Shown: one piece after another, positions 35,599-44,026 of the stretch
How the letters are laid out: each line of letters begins with the position of its first letter
How positions within the stretch are numbered: position 1 is the stretch's first letter
NCBI GenBank assembly: GCA_023395595.1
Contig: JAEWYO010000009.1
Location: 1-53,794 of the forward strand
Direction of reading: 5' to 3'
Length of the DNA stretch: 53,794 nucleotides
Source of the DNA: Bacillota bacterium
GTDB taxonomy: Bacteria; Bacillota; Clostridia; Christensenellales; CAG-138
Notes under the pieces: model-generated
Databases searched by the model: none
The model's input: only the letters and a program-made list of their open reading frames with translations
Told to the model about the DNA's origin: nothing
Program-made: the position numbers and the translations under genes

Positions 35599-36945
35599 AT
35601 GTATTCGCAAAACCAATACATCACTGAGTTGATGGCTCGCGTCGTAAAACGCAACCCTGCAGAACCAGAGTTTCACCAGGCTGTATGGGAAGTGCTCCAG
35701 TCCTTGTCCGTCGTGGTTTCCGCGCATCTGGAATACCAAAAGGAAGGCATATTGGAATGCTTGGTCGAGCCGGAACGTACCATCAAATTCCGCGTTCCCT
35801 GGGAAGATGACAATGGCGAGGTACATGTCAACCGCGGCTTTCGGGTTCAGTTCAGCAGCGCCATCGGACCGTACAAAGGCGGGCTTCGCTTTCATCCTTC
35901 CGTGAATGAAGGCATCGTAAAGTTTCTTGGATTTGAGCAGATCTTCAAAAACAGCCTGACCGGTTTGCCCATTGGCGGCGGAAAAGGCGGAAGCGATTTC
36001 GACCCCAAGGGAAAATCTGACAACGAAGTTCGGCGCTTCTGCCAGAGCTTTATGTCCGAGCTATTCAAGTATATCGGACCCGATACCGATGTGCCCGCCG
36101 GTGATATCGGCGTTGGCGGTCGCGAGATCGGCTATTTGTTTGGCCAATACAAGCGCCTGAGCAATGAATTCACAGGCGTACTCACCGGTAAGGGGCTCAC
36201 CTACGGCGGCAGCTTGGTACGAACCGAAGCCACGGGCTACGGTCTCTGCTATTTTACAGAAAACATGCTTCAAGCCACTGGAAAAAGTTTCGACGGTGCT
36301 ACCGTGGCGATATCCGGTTCCGGAAATGTAGCGATCTATGCCTGCGAAAAAGCGGCGCAACTTGGCGGCAAAGTCGTCACCCTGTCGGACTCCAACGGGT
36401 TTATCTACGATAAAAACGGCATCGATCTGGCCTGCATAAAGCAGCTAAAAGAAGTAGAGCGCAAGCGCATCAGCGAGTATCTGGTTCACCATCCCGATGC
36501 GGAGTATCATGAAGGCTGCGCGGGTGTGTGGCAAATCACCTGCGACATCGCCCTGCCGTGCGCCACGCAGAACGAGATCGACGACGCTTCCGCCAAAGCC
36601 CTCGTGAAAAATGGCTGTTTCGCCGTCGCCGAGGGTTCCAATATGTCCTCTACACCGCAGGCTGTGGAGGTGTTCCAATCGTCCGGCGTGCTCTATGCCC
36701 CCGGAAAAGCAGCCAACGCCGGCGGCGTTGCCACGTCCGCACTGGAGATGAGCCAAAATTCGATGCGCTATTTCTGGAGCTTTGAGGAAGTGGACTGCAA
36801 ACTCAGGACGATTATGACGGATCTATACCGCAACGTTTCTAACGCTGCAACCGAATACGGCGTACCCGGCGATTTTGTGACCGGCGCAAATGTTGCAGGA
36901 TTTTTGAAAGTTGCCGATTCCATGCTGGCATATGGCCTGGTTTGA
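35599..36945 (+). CDS. gdhA: Glutamate dehydrogenase, NADP type
   Basis: A 448-residue hexameric-type GDH that interconverts 2-oxoglutarate plus ammonium and glutamate. Active-site segments are intact: VQFSSAIGPYKGGLRFHP, FEQIFKNSLTGLPIGGGKGGSDFDPKGKS with the catalytic Lys129, PAGDIGVGGREIGYL, TGKGLTYGGS and RTEATGYG. The cofactor region SGSGNVAIYACEKA followed by VTLSDSNG fits NADP-specific enzymes. The ATG at 35599 gives the family N-terminus; GGAG lies 7-8 nt upstream. A paralogue starts 12 nt after the stop. Likely function is ammonium assimilation. Confidence 0.95.
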   Translation: MYSQNQYITELMARVVKRNPAEPEFHQAVWEVLQSLSVVVSAHLEYQKEGILECLVEPERTIKFRVPWEDDNGEVHVNRGFRVQFSSAIGPYKGGLRFHPSVNEGIVKFLGFEQIFKNSLTGLPIGGGKGGSDFDPKGKSDNEVRRFCQSFMSELFKYIGPDTDVPAGDIGVGGREIGYLFGQYKRLSNEFTGVLTGKGLTYGGSLVRTEATGYGLCYFTENMLQATGKSFDGATVAISGSGNVAIYACEKAAQLGGKVVTLSDSNGFIYDKNGIDLACIKQLKEVERKRISEYLVHHPDAEYHEGCAGVWQITCDIALPCATQNEIDDASAKALVKNGCFAVAEGSNMSSTPQAVEVFQSSGVLYAPGKAANAGGVATSALEMSQNSMRYFWSFEEVDCKLRTIMTDLYRNVSNAATEYGVPGDFVTGANVAGFLKVADSMLAYGLV

Positions 36946-36957
36946 GGAGGCCGCTCA

Positions 36958-38304
36958 ATGAACGATTACGCGAAAAGGGTCTACGCCCGGCTCAGCGAGC
37001 TGTATGACAACGAATCCGACTATCTGCAAACGGTTCGGGCATGGCTTGCAATGATCTCCCCCGCAATCGAAAGCAATCCCGACTATGAAAAGCAGGATCT
37101 CCTCACGCGCATGGTGGAACCGGAGCGCATGGTCAGCTTTCTGGTACCCTGGCAGGATGATGAGGGAAACTATCACACCAATCACGGTTATCGTGTGCAG
37201 TTCAACAGTGCCATCGGTCCATACAAAGGCGGTCTCCGGTTTCATCCCGCTCTCAACGCGGGCACCGTCAAGTTTCTTGGGTTTGAGCAAACCTACAAAA
37301 ACGCATTGTCCGGCTTGCCCATCGGCGGCGCGGGCGGCGGCGCGGACTTTGACCCCGCTGGGAAGAGTAATCGCGAAATCATGCGGTTTTGCCAATCGTT
37401 TATGATGGCGCTCTACCGCTACATTGGCGCGGATATCGATGTGCCGGCTGGCGATATCGGCGTTGGAACCAGGGAAATTGGATATCTCTACGGCGAGTAT
37501 AAGCGTTTGACCGGCCGCGCCGAGAGCGGCGCGATTACGGGCAAGGGGTTGACCTATGGCGGCTCGAAAGTACGGCAGGACGCCGCAGGATTCGGCGCGG
37601 TCTATTTCCTCGCGCGGATGCTGGAGCACGACGGCGATTCGCTGGAAGGCAAGCGCATTGTGGTTTCCGGCTTTGGCAATATGGCGCTGGGTGTCTGCCG
37701 AAAGGCGGCTGAACTTGGCGCAAACGCGATAACCTTGTCCGGGCCGGACGGGTACGTCTATGATGCCCAAGGTATTACGACAACTGAAAAATTTGATTTC
37801 ATGATGCAGATGCGCGCCTCCGGTATCGGTCTGGTGCAGCCGTATGCCGAGCGATTCGGCGTGCCGTTCTTCGCCGGAAAAAAGCCTTGGGAAGTGCCTG
37901 CCGACGTCGTCATGCCCTGCGCAATTGAGAACGAAATTGACATAGAGGATGCATCATTACTCCTCAAAAACGGCACCGCCTATTATGTGGAAGCGGCAAA
38001 CATGCCCGCCTCAAACGAAGCAATCGAGCTCCTGCGGATGGACACCCGCATCCGCTGTGCGGGTTCCAAGGCCGCCGGGTCTGGCGGCGTCATCGTTTCC
38101 GCGCTCGAAATGGCACAAAACAGCCTGCGCTACAGCTGGAGCCGTTCGGATGTCGATGCGCGGCTGCGCTGCGCGATGCACGCAATCTATGACGCATCTG
38201 TGTTTGCAGCCGAGCGGTATGGTCTTGGCTACGATCTAATCGCGGGCAACAATATCGCGGCGTTTGAGCGGATTGCCAAAGCCATGCTCGCGCAGGGAAT
38301 GTAA
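36958..38304 (+). CDS. Glutamate dehydrogenase paralogue lacking the catalytic lysine
   Basis: Also 448 residues and alignable over its length with the upstream GDH, including PYKGGLRFHP, PAGDIGVGTREIGYL and TGKGLTYGG. The catalytic motif GGxKGGSDFDP reads GGAGGGADFDP: the lysine is Gly126 (codon GGC, 37333-37335). Other active-site or cofactor segments also differ: RQDAAGFG for RTEATGYG, TLSGPDG for TLSDSNG, and AAGSGGV for AANAGGV. The frame is intact with no internal stop, and GAGGAGG precedes the ATG, so the gene is maintained. It is probably inactive as a GDH and may form mixed hexamers with, or regulate, its neighbour; a changed catalytic activity is the alternative. Confidence 0.9.
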   Translation: MNDYAKRVYARLSELYDNESDYLQTVRAWLAMISPAIESNPDYEKQDLLTRMVEPERMVSFLVPWQDDEGNYHTNHGYRVQFNSAIGPYKGGLRFHPALNAGTVKFLGFEQTYKNALSGLPIGGAGGGADFDPAGKSNREIMRFCQSFMMALYRYIGADIDVPAGDIGVGTREIGYLYGEYKRLTGRAESGAITGKGLTYGGSKVRQDAAGFGAVYFLARMLEHDGDSLEGKRIVVSGFGNMALGVCRKAAELGANAITLSGPDGYVYDAQGITTTEKFDFMMQMRASGIGLVQPYAERFGVPFFAGKKPWEVPADVVMPCAIENEIDIEDASLLLKNGTAYYVEAANMPASNEAIELLRMDTRIRCAGSKAAGSGGVIVSALEMAQNSLRYSWSRSDVDARLRCAMHAIYDASVFAAERYGLGYDLIAGNNIAAFERIAKAMLAQGM

Positions 38305-38370
38305 GGCAGCTCATACCGCTCCACGCATTCTCCCGATTCAAAAAAACAGAAGCGCAAAGTCAGCTCCAAA

Positions 38371-38396
38371 GCGACTGCCTCACCGGCGGTCGTTTT
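38371..38396 (+). terminator. Terminator of the glutamate dehydrogenase operon
   Basis: A 9-bp stem GCGACTGCC/GGCGGTCGT including two G-U pairs, followed by TTTT, about 65 nt after the second gdh stop. Confidence 0.65.
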
Positions 38397-38491
38397 CGCT
38401 TATGTTTCTTACTGCTGCGAGTCCGTCGCCTTCCAAATACCATCGGATCGAATTTCATGTGCGTTTTGTATGTCGAATCTACACGCATCCT

Positions 38492-38520
38492 TTGCCTATT
38501 TCATCCGTCAATGTTACAAT
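38492..38520 (+). promoter_or_regulatory. Promoter of the ABC ATPase/permease pair
   Basis: TTGCCT (38492-38497), 17-nt spacer, TACAAT (38515-38520). The leader of about 70 nt contains an inverted repeat ACCCAGCGTTT/AAACGCAGGGT (38530-38540, 38551-38561; one A-A mismatch) that could act as an operator or leader hairpin. I do not recognise a known riboswitch. Confidence 0.6.
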
Positions 38521-38599
38521 CGAATGCATACCCAGCGTTTGAAAATCCGAAAACGCAGGGTTGACACCATACAACGATCCGCACTTGTAGATTTGCGGA

Positions 38600-39370
38600 A
38601 TGAACGGGGCAAACGATATGGCACGCGGCGACACGCAACCAAATCACATTCAGCTGGATCATGTGTCCTTCTCCTTTGGAGATGGCGTGGTGATTCAAGA
38701 TATTTCTGTTGCGCTGGAGCGCGGTGGCACCTACGCTCTGATCGGAAAATCCGGCATCGGCAAGAGCACGCTGCTCCATCTCATCGCTGGATTTCTAAAG
38801 CCCGAGAGTGGTTTGGTGATGATTGACGGCGACCCCGTCACGCAGCCGCGCGTGCAAACGGCATTTCTGTTTCAGGAGCTCGGACTCTTTCCCTGGCAAA
38901 CCGTTTCGCAAGCGGTCGCCATGCCGCTGACTATTCGCGGCGAAGCAGAAGACAGCAGCGCCAAGGTGAAGGCGCTCCTGCGCGAATTTCATCTGGAAAA
39001 CCATGCAGATAAATATCCGCATCAGTTGAGTGGAGGCGAACGGCAGCGCGTCGCTCTGGCGCGAACGCTTGTGACCAACCCCGATCTCTTGCTGATGGAC
39101 GAGCCTACCTCAGCGCTCGATGCCATGACAAAGGAAGCGCTGCAGCCGCTCATTCTCCGCCAGACGCAAGCGCGCGGTGCAACCTTGCTGTTCGTTACCC
39201 ATGATATTGAGGAAGCCGTTCTGCTGGGGCAGACGATCCTGATTCTCAACGAGGACGGGACGCTGACCCGGCTCGACAATCCCTGTTTTGGCATGCCGAA
39301 GCCGCGGGAGTCGCTCACGTTTTACGACCAGACGATCCAAATCCGGCAGCGATTGAGAGTGGAACCATGA
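38600..39370 (+). CDS. ABC transporter ATPase, SsuB/TauB/ThiZ type
   Basis: A single ABC domain of 256 residues: Walker A GKSGIGKST near residue 52, Q-loop FQELGLFPW, signature LSGGERQRVALA, Walker B LLLMDEP, and the switch His in VTHDIEEAV. The FPW after the Q-loop is typical of the nitrate/sulfonate/thiamine-precursor group. The first ATG (38600) or the in-frame ATG at 38618 could be the start; neither has a strong ribosome site. It overlaps the permease start by 4 nt. Its presumed binding protein is encoded convergently downstream. Confidence 0.88.
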   Translation: MNGANDMARGDTQPNHIQLDHVSFSFGDGVVIQDISVALERGGTYALIGKSGIGKSTLLHLIAGFLKPESGLVMIDGDPVTQPRVQTAFLFQELGLFPWQTVSQAVAMPLTIRGEAEDSSAKVKALLREFHLENHADKYPHQLSGGERQRVALARTLVTNPDLLLMDEPTSALDAMTKEALQPLILRQTQARGATLLFVTHDIEEAVLLGQTILILNEDGTLTRLDNPCFGMPKPRESLTFYDQTIQIRQRLRVEP

Positions 39371-40137
39371 TGAAACGATGGATTCATAGCCTGCTCCATA
39401 GCCAGTGGATGGGATTTGCCTGTTTTTTGCTGCTCTGGCAGGTGCTGCATCTGCTGCTGAATACGCACACTGTTCCCTCGCCGCTGGAGACGATTGCCTG
39501 CTTTTTCACCATTCCGCTCGTCTTGCTCCGGCACGCGGGGGCAAGTATCCTCCGTGTGGCAGCTGCTGTCGGTATCTCGCTGGTTGTTGGCATTCCGTCC
39601 GGCATTCTTCTCGGTGTCAACAAGACAGCCAAGCGCCTGCTTTCTCCGTTGCTGTATTTTATCTATCCGATCCCGAAGATCGCCTTCCTGCCGGTGTTCA
39701 TGCTTCTCTTCGGGCTTGGCAACACCTCAAAGATACTGATGATCATTTTCATCATCGTGTTTCAGATTATGCTTTCCGTGCGTGACGGCGTCGCGCAGAT
39801 CAACCCCGTGTATGCGCAGGTGATGGATAGCTTTTGCGCATCGCCGCTGCAACGATACCGGTACCTGATCGTGCCCGCCATGCTTCCGCAGCTCTTCTCC
39901 GGCCTTCGAATCAGCATCGGCATCTCGCTTGCGTCTCTCTTCTTTGCGGAGAACTACGCGACGCAGTTCGGCATCGGATATTTCATTCTCAGCGCATGGA
40001 CGAAGATGGACTACGTGGAGATGTTCAGCGGCATTCTCGCGCTGGGGTTGATCGGAATCCTGCTCTTTCATCTTCTGGATCGGCTGGAAGCCGCATGCGT
40101 GCCCTGGCAAAAGCGCGGCGCTGATCCGTTCCACTAA
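39367..40137 (+). CDS. ABC transporter permease, SsuC/TauC/ThiX type
   Basis: A 256-residue BPD_transp_1 permease with about six helices. The EAA-like loop is at MDSFCASPLQRYRYLIVPAML, which would contact the ATPase. FIYPIPKIAFLPVFMLLFGLG is characteristic of this group. ATGA overlap with the ATPase indicates coupled translation. Substrate is not determinable from sequence: sulfonate, nitrate, riboflavin- or thiamine-precursor types share this layout. Confidence 0.88.
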   Translation: MMKRWIHSLLHSQWMGFACFLLLWQVLHLLLNTHTVPSPLETIACFFTIPLVLLRHAGASILRVAAAVGISLVVGIPSGILLGVNKTAKRLLSPLLYFIYPIPKIAFLPVFMLLFGLGNTSKILMIIFIIVFQIMLSVRDGVAQINPVYAQVMDSFCASPLQRYRYLIVPAMLPQLFSGLRISIGISLASLFFAENYATQFGIGYFILSAWTKMDYVEMFSGILALGLIGILLFHLLDRLEAACVPWQKRGADPFH

Positions 40138-40197
40138 AAAATCCCCCTTCGCATGCGCTCCGGTCCATATAACCGGAAACGCTTGCCAAGGGGGATT
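40135..40197 (-). terminator. Terminator between converging transporter genes
   Basis: Perfect 10-bp outer stem AATCCCCCTT/AAGGGGGATT with an inner TCCGGT/ACCGGA stem. On the minus strand it ends in T6, serving the binding-protein gene; on the plus strand it may weakly stop the permease transcript. Confidence 0.8.
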
Positions 40198-40213
40198 CTC
40201 TTTGCCGCTGTGT

Positions 40214-41194
40214 TTACTGGATAAACGTAAAGTTGGTCAGTTCCTCATAGGTATAGGTTTTGCTGATCAGCCCTTTGTCCTTGGTCCAGGAGAGGATGCT
40301 GTCAAACTGATCCTGCGCGATCACGCCGGCGTGCTGGAACGTGCCGTACATGCCGCTCAGATAATCGCCAATCGCCGCCGGGAACTGATAGTTGGTCAGA
40401 ATCTCACTGTATTGCGAAACATCGGTGCTGTTCATGTAATCCACGGCTTTGTTATATGCCTGATAGAACGCGCGGATGTCCGCAGGGCGAGTGTCGATGG
40501 CATCTTGTGTAAACAGGAGCGTTCCGCCTTTGATTCCGGCGGTTTTGGAGCTGCCCAGAAGGTGCGCGCCCTGTGAAACCAGCATGCCTGCCTGCGGCTC
40601 CGTGAAGACGACGGCATCGACCTGATCCGCCATCAGTGCTTCCGCACGGCCGGAGAACGACGGGATTTCGACGATCTCATAGGTGAATCCGGCTTGCTTG
40701 GCAAATTGATCCATGATGTATTCAAGAATGAAGTTCTTCACGAGCGATATCTTCTTGCCCGCCAGATCCTCCATCTTTGTGATGCCGGAATTCGGGGAGG
40801 ATAGAATCTTGAAGTCTTCCCCGATGTCCGAGGTAATTTTCAGCGCAATGCCCTTGTCAACAAACGCCGCACCCGTCATCACATCGCCAATCACGCCGTC
40901 AAGTTCTTTTGCCTGCACCGCAACGTTCCTATCGTTTGGCGAGGAGAACGCCTTAATCGACACATTCAGTCCCGCTTCTTCAAAAAAGCCCTTCTCCAGT
41001 GCAAGGATAATCGGGATTGCCGACTCGGCGGGCAATATGCCGATGTTGAGTACTTCGCCGGAGACGCTTGCCTCCGGTGCGGCTGCCGCATCCGGCGCGG
41101 CCGTCGCCTCGGGTTCGGTTGCTTTCGGCGCGCAGCCAATCAGCAGCGCCAAGCTCAGCATCAGCGTCAGTATGATTGCAAGTGTTTTCTTCAT
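40214..41194 (-). CDS. ABC substrate-binding lipoprotein, SsuA/NMT1-like
   Basis: A 326-residue type II binding lipoprotein. Signal peptide MKKTLAIILTLMLSLALLIGC with the lipidated Cys at residue 21, then an Ala/Pro/Glu linker. The mature part starts VLNIGILPAESAIPIILALEKGFFEEAGLNV and continues with GVIGDVMTGAAFVDKG and KKISLVKNFILEYIMDQFAK, typical of NMT1/THI5 or SsuA-like proteins. ATG at 41194 has AGGAAC upstream and gives the signal peptide; a short earlier extension does not. It faces the ATPase/permease pair across a shared terminator and probably works with them. Confidence 0.87.
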   Translation of the reverse strand: MKKTLAIILTLMLSLALLIGCAPKATEPEATAAPDAAAAPEASVSGEVLNIGILPAESAIPIILALEKGFFEEAGLNVSIKAFSSPNDRNVAVQAKELDGVIGDVMTGAAFVDKGIALKITSDIGEDFKILSSPNSGITKMEDLAGKKISLVKNFILEYIMDQFAKQAGFTYEIVEIPSFSGRAEALMADQVDAVVFTEPQAGMLVSQGAHLLGSSKTAGIKGGTLLFTQDAIDTRPADIRAFYQAYNKAVDYMNSTDVSQYSEILTNYQFPAAIGDYLSGMYGTFQHAGVIAQDQFDSILSWTKDKGLISKTYTYEELTNFTFIQ

Positions 41195-41245
41195 TCCGTT
41201 TCTGTTCCTAACCATTTCCTCTTTTTTCCTTCGTCCTGTTCTTTA

Positions 41246-41995
41246 TTATCCTGCGACATGCCGGAATGTCTCCATATCCATCATGTAGGGAATCACATTT
41301 CGCTTCAAAAGCATAGGGTCGGTCTTGTGCTCATTCCTGCCGGGCTCGCATGTGAACGCCAGACGGAAGCCCTGCTCCCGCAACAGTGTCACGTTCTGCG
41401 CGGAATACAGGCCGAACGGATAGGCAAACGCCTGCTTCGCCTGGATCAGCGGATGCGCGCTGCATTCCTTCAAGTCCGCAATCAACCCTTGATCGTCTTC
41501 CACCATCATCCGGCTGGTTTTCACATCTTGCCTTGTGTGGAATGCATGCGAATGATTGGCGTATTCAAACACGTCGGTCATTTGCTTGAGCTCCTCAGGC
41601 GTCATGCAGACGGAATGCTCCGGCGTAAACCGCTTTTGCTGTGCGTTGAGCCAACCGGTCACAACGAACGCCACGGCGTGAAAACCGTATTTCTTCAGGA
41701 TCGGATAGGCATACAACCCGATCGACTGATAGCAATCGTCAAACGTGAGCAGGATAGACTTCTCCGGCAGCGTACCGTTGTCGTAATGATAGTGTTCCAG
41801 TTCCGAAAGCGTCAGCGTATGATAGTTGTTTTCCGCTAGGTATGCCATCTGTTCGGCAAACTGCTCAAGCGTGGCAAACAGCGGCGCGGGCAGCTGATCT
41901 TTGTATGCTTGCGCAACCTCGATGGGAGAGGTTTCTCCGGCGCGCAGCATCCCGCTTTCGCGGATTTCATGGTATACGAGTACGGAATAAGACAT
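41246..41995 (-). CDS. Polysaccharide deacetylase family protein
   Basis: A 249-residue NodB-fold hydrolase. Motif 1 is LLTFDDCYQS (TFDD with the metal Asp), motif 2 is ANHSHAFH in place of H-S/T-xx-H, and motif 3 is AFAYPFG. There is no signal peptide, so it may act inside the cell or on a soluble substrate. It lies 51 nt upstream of the binding-protein gene on the same strand and is likely co-transcribed, an unusual partner for a small-molecule transporter. Carbohydrate de-N-acetylation is the family role; the substrate is unknown. Confidence 0.8.
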   Translation of the reverse strand: MSYSVLVYHEIRESGMLRAGETSPIEVAQAYKDQLPAPLFATLEQFAEQMAYLAENNYHTLTLSELEHYHYDNGTLPEKSILLTFDDCYQSIGLYAYPILKKYGFHAVAFVVTGWLNAQQKRFTPEHSVCMTPEELKQMTDVFEYANHSHAFHTRQDVKTSRMMVEDDQGLIADLKECSAHPLIQAKQAFAYPFGLYSAQNVTLLREQGFRLAFTCEPGRNEHKTDPMLLKRNVIPYMMDMETFRHVAG

Positions 41996-42198
41996 ACTTC
42001 ACGCTCCTTTGGTGAGACTCTCCGCCCAGGTGCCATCAGCACGGCAAAGAGAATTTCGAGTCATTATAGCACAAGTAACGCTTCGGCTCAATCGCGAGGA
42101 TTTGACGCATCGGGTGGAGGTCTTTACGCTTGCGCACGATTTTGTGTATCGATCTCCCACTGCCAGAGCGCATTCGGGACTATCGCGTTACGCAAAGA

Positions 42199-42236
42199 CA
42201 AAAACAGCCGCACGCATGCGTGTGCTGCTGTTTTTG
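42199..42236. terminator. Terminator after the aldehyde dehydrogenase gene
   Basis: Stem CAAAAACAGC/GCTGTTTTTG (10 bp) around the inner palindrome CACGCATGCGTG. T/A tracts in the outer stem allow function on both strands. Confidence 0.75.
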
Positions 42237-42285
42237 ATTAGCGTGATTGTTTCTAGTTTATATCAACGTTCTTGCGGTGCGCCGC

Positions 42286-43665
42286 TTACCCCAAGACCCG
42301 CTTGAGAAAATCCAGTTTCCCCTTCGAGTATGGTTGAAACCGCGTGCTCAGTTCAAACCACGTTTTTCGATCGACAATGCTACGCATATGCGAAAACTCC
42401 GCAAAACCCGTCTCTCCGTGATAGCTGCCCATGCCGCTCTCGCCAACGCCGCCAAACGGCATCTGCGATGTTGCGAGGTGAATCAAAGTGTCGTTGAAGC
42501 ATCCGCCGCCAAATCGGCAGCGATCCAGTACGCGCTGCTTGACCGTTTCCTGTTCTGTGAAGCAATACAGCGCCAACGGATGCGGACGGGCTGTGATTGC
42601 ATCCAGCGCCTCCTCCAGGCTCCGATAGGTCAAGACCGGCAAAACCGGTCCGAAAATTTCCTCCTGCATGACCGGGTCTTCCCAACTCACACCGTCCAGA
42701 ATCGTCGGTGCGATGCGCTGGCTGTCCGCGTCCGCATAACCTCCGTGAGCGACCTTCTCGCGCTGAATGAGCCCCATCAACCGCTCAAAGTGTCTTTGGT
42801 TGATGATCTTGCCGTAGTCGGCGTTCTCCAGCGGGTTTTCTCCGTACTGCGCCGTGATCTCTTTCTTGAGCAGCGCAATCAACTCCTCGTGTACGCTCTC
42901 GTGGCAGAGGATGTAATCGGGTGCCACGCACGTTTGCCCGCAATTGATGAATTTGCCGAACGCGATCCGCTTGGCCGCAATGGTCAGATTGCTGCTTTCA
43001 TCCACGATGCAGGGACTTTTACCGCCGAGTTCCAGTGTCACCGGGGTGAGATTATCCGCCGCGGCATGCATCACGTCCTTGCCCACAAGCGGACTCCCCG
43101 TGAAGAAAATCTTGTCAAACTTCTGCTTCAGCAGCGCGTTGTTTTCCGCCCGCCCGCCAAGAATGACCGCAACATGCTCTTTCGGAAATGCTTCGCCCAA
43201 AATCTCGCGCAGCACCTCCGCCGTGGCAGGCGCATAAGCGCTGGGCTTGATGAGCACAGTGTTGCCGGCGGCAATCGCGTCCACCACGGGGTCGAGCGTG
43301 AGCAAAACCGGATAATTCCACGGGCTCATGATCAGCACGTTTCCATACGGCGACGGGCTCTGGAAGCTTTGCGCAATCATCTGCGTAATCGGTGTTTTTA
43401 CACGCTTCCGCTTCATCAAAGAATGCAGATTCTTCTGCATCCACTTGATCTCGTCCAGCACAAGCCCCAGCTCACACATATAACTCTCAAACGCGCTCTT
43501 CCCAAGGTCTGCCTTCAGCGCGGCGTAGATCGGTTCCTCGTTTCTGCGGATGGACTCCTCCAGGCGGCGCAATGCGTCCCGTCTTGCGCGCTCCGGCAGA
43601 GTAGCACCGGAGGAAAAATAGCTCCGCTGGGATTCTAAAATCTGCTGTATATCGAATTCATTCAT
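42286..43665 (-). CDS. Aldehyde dehydrogenase, ALDH3-like
   Basis: NAD(P)-dependent aldehyde dehydrogenase of 459 residues. The catalytic Cys is in INCGQTCVAPDY and the general-base Glu in VTLELGGKSP; MSPWNYPVLLTLDP is the cofactor-binding segment. Length and LGGKSP spacing suit the class 3 group, which lacks the longer N-terminus of other ALDHs; the C-terminal hydrophobic anchor is not obvious. It is monocistronic with a terminator after it. A role in oxidising aldehydes from nearby sugar or deoxyribose breakdown is possible but not shown. Confidence 0.9.
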   Translation of the reverse strand: MNEFDIQQILESQRSYFSSGATLPERARRDALRRLEESIRRNEEPIYAALKADLGKSAFESYMCELGLVLDEIKWMQKNLHSLMKRKRVKTPITQMIAQSFQSPSPYGNVLIMSPWNYPVLLTLDPVVDAIAAGNTVLIKPSAYAPATAEVLREILGEAFPKEHVAVILGGRAENNALLKQKFDKIFFTGSPLVGKDVMHAAADNLTPVTLELGGKSPCIVDESSNLTIAAKRIAFGKFINCGQTCVAPDYILCHESVHEELIALLKKEITAQYGENPLENADYGKIINQRHFERLMGLIQREKVAHGGYADADSQRIAPTILDGVSWEDPVMQEEIFGPVLPVLTYRSLEEALDAITARPHPLALYCFTEQETVKQRVLDRCRFGGGCFNDTLIHLATSQMPFGGVGESGMGSYHGETGFAEFSHMRSIVDRKTWFELSTRFQPYSKGKLDFLKRVLG

Positions 43666-43874
43666 TTGCTTTTCTCCTTATATGTCATCCATCGAATCTT
43701 TTGTCTTTCCGAAACAGCAACGCAAAAGAACGATCTTACATGGAATAATGTAACACATTTGCCTTGTTAGTTGAATATCTTTCAAAATACTCCCTTGCCA
43801 GCGGCAATCACGCTTGCGTCTTCTTCGGAAAGTGAAGCCTATCGTAGCATGATATGATGCAAGATTTTCTCAAC

Positions 43875-43907
43875 AATCGTATGGTTAACATACGATTGAT
43901 CCTTTTT
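43875..43907 (+). terminator. Orphan plus-strand terminator-like hairpin
   Basis: Perfect 9-bp stem AATCGTATG/CATACGATT with loop GTTAA, followed by GATCC and T6. No plus-strand gene precedes it, so it may end a small RNA or antisense transcript. Confidence 0.5.
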
Positions 43908-43956
43908 TCACAATGTTTTCCGTGGCGATGCATTTGCCCAACCAATCAACTCCCGT

Positions 43957-43986
43957 AAAAAAGCCGCCCGGGGTTTCCCGGACGGC
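43957..43986 (-). terminator. Terminator of the alpha-glucoside operon
   Basis: Stem GCCG-C-CCGGG/CCCGG-A-CGGC with one mismatch, followed on the minus strand by T6, about 40 nt after the GH13 stop. Confidence 0.8.
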
Positions 43987-44026
43987 CCTGTTGCGCTTTC
44001 GCGTTTGATTTTTCTTTCAATAATAG

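Larger units (their letters stand above)
43666..44026. other. Intergenic region between ALDH and GH13 genes
   Basis: About 360 bp with no gene. It contains the palindrome TTACAT/ATGTAA (43736-43753) near the ALDH start, a plus-strand terminator-like hairpin (43875-43907) and the minus-strand GH13 terminator (43957-43986). Confidence 0.5.

Noticed and set aside
37333..37335. K-to-G change in the second GDH as a sequencing error
   Set aside because: Lys (AAA/AAG) to GGC needs at least three base changes, the frame is intact, and other active-site positions also differ.
38521..38599. Riboswitch (thiamine-type) before the ABC ATPase
   Set aside because: Only one simple inverted repeat is present; the conserved thiamine-box core elements are absent.
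42247..43638. 463-residue plus-strand frame opposite the aldehyde dehydrogenase
   Set aside because: Low-complexity Arg/His/Gln-rich shadow of the ALDH gene; ALDH motifs are on the minus strand.
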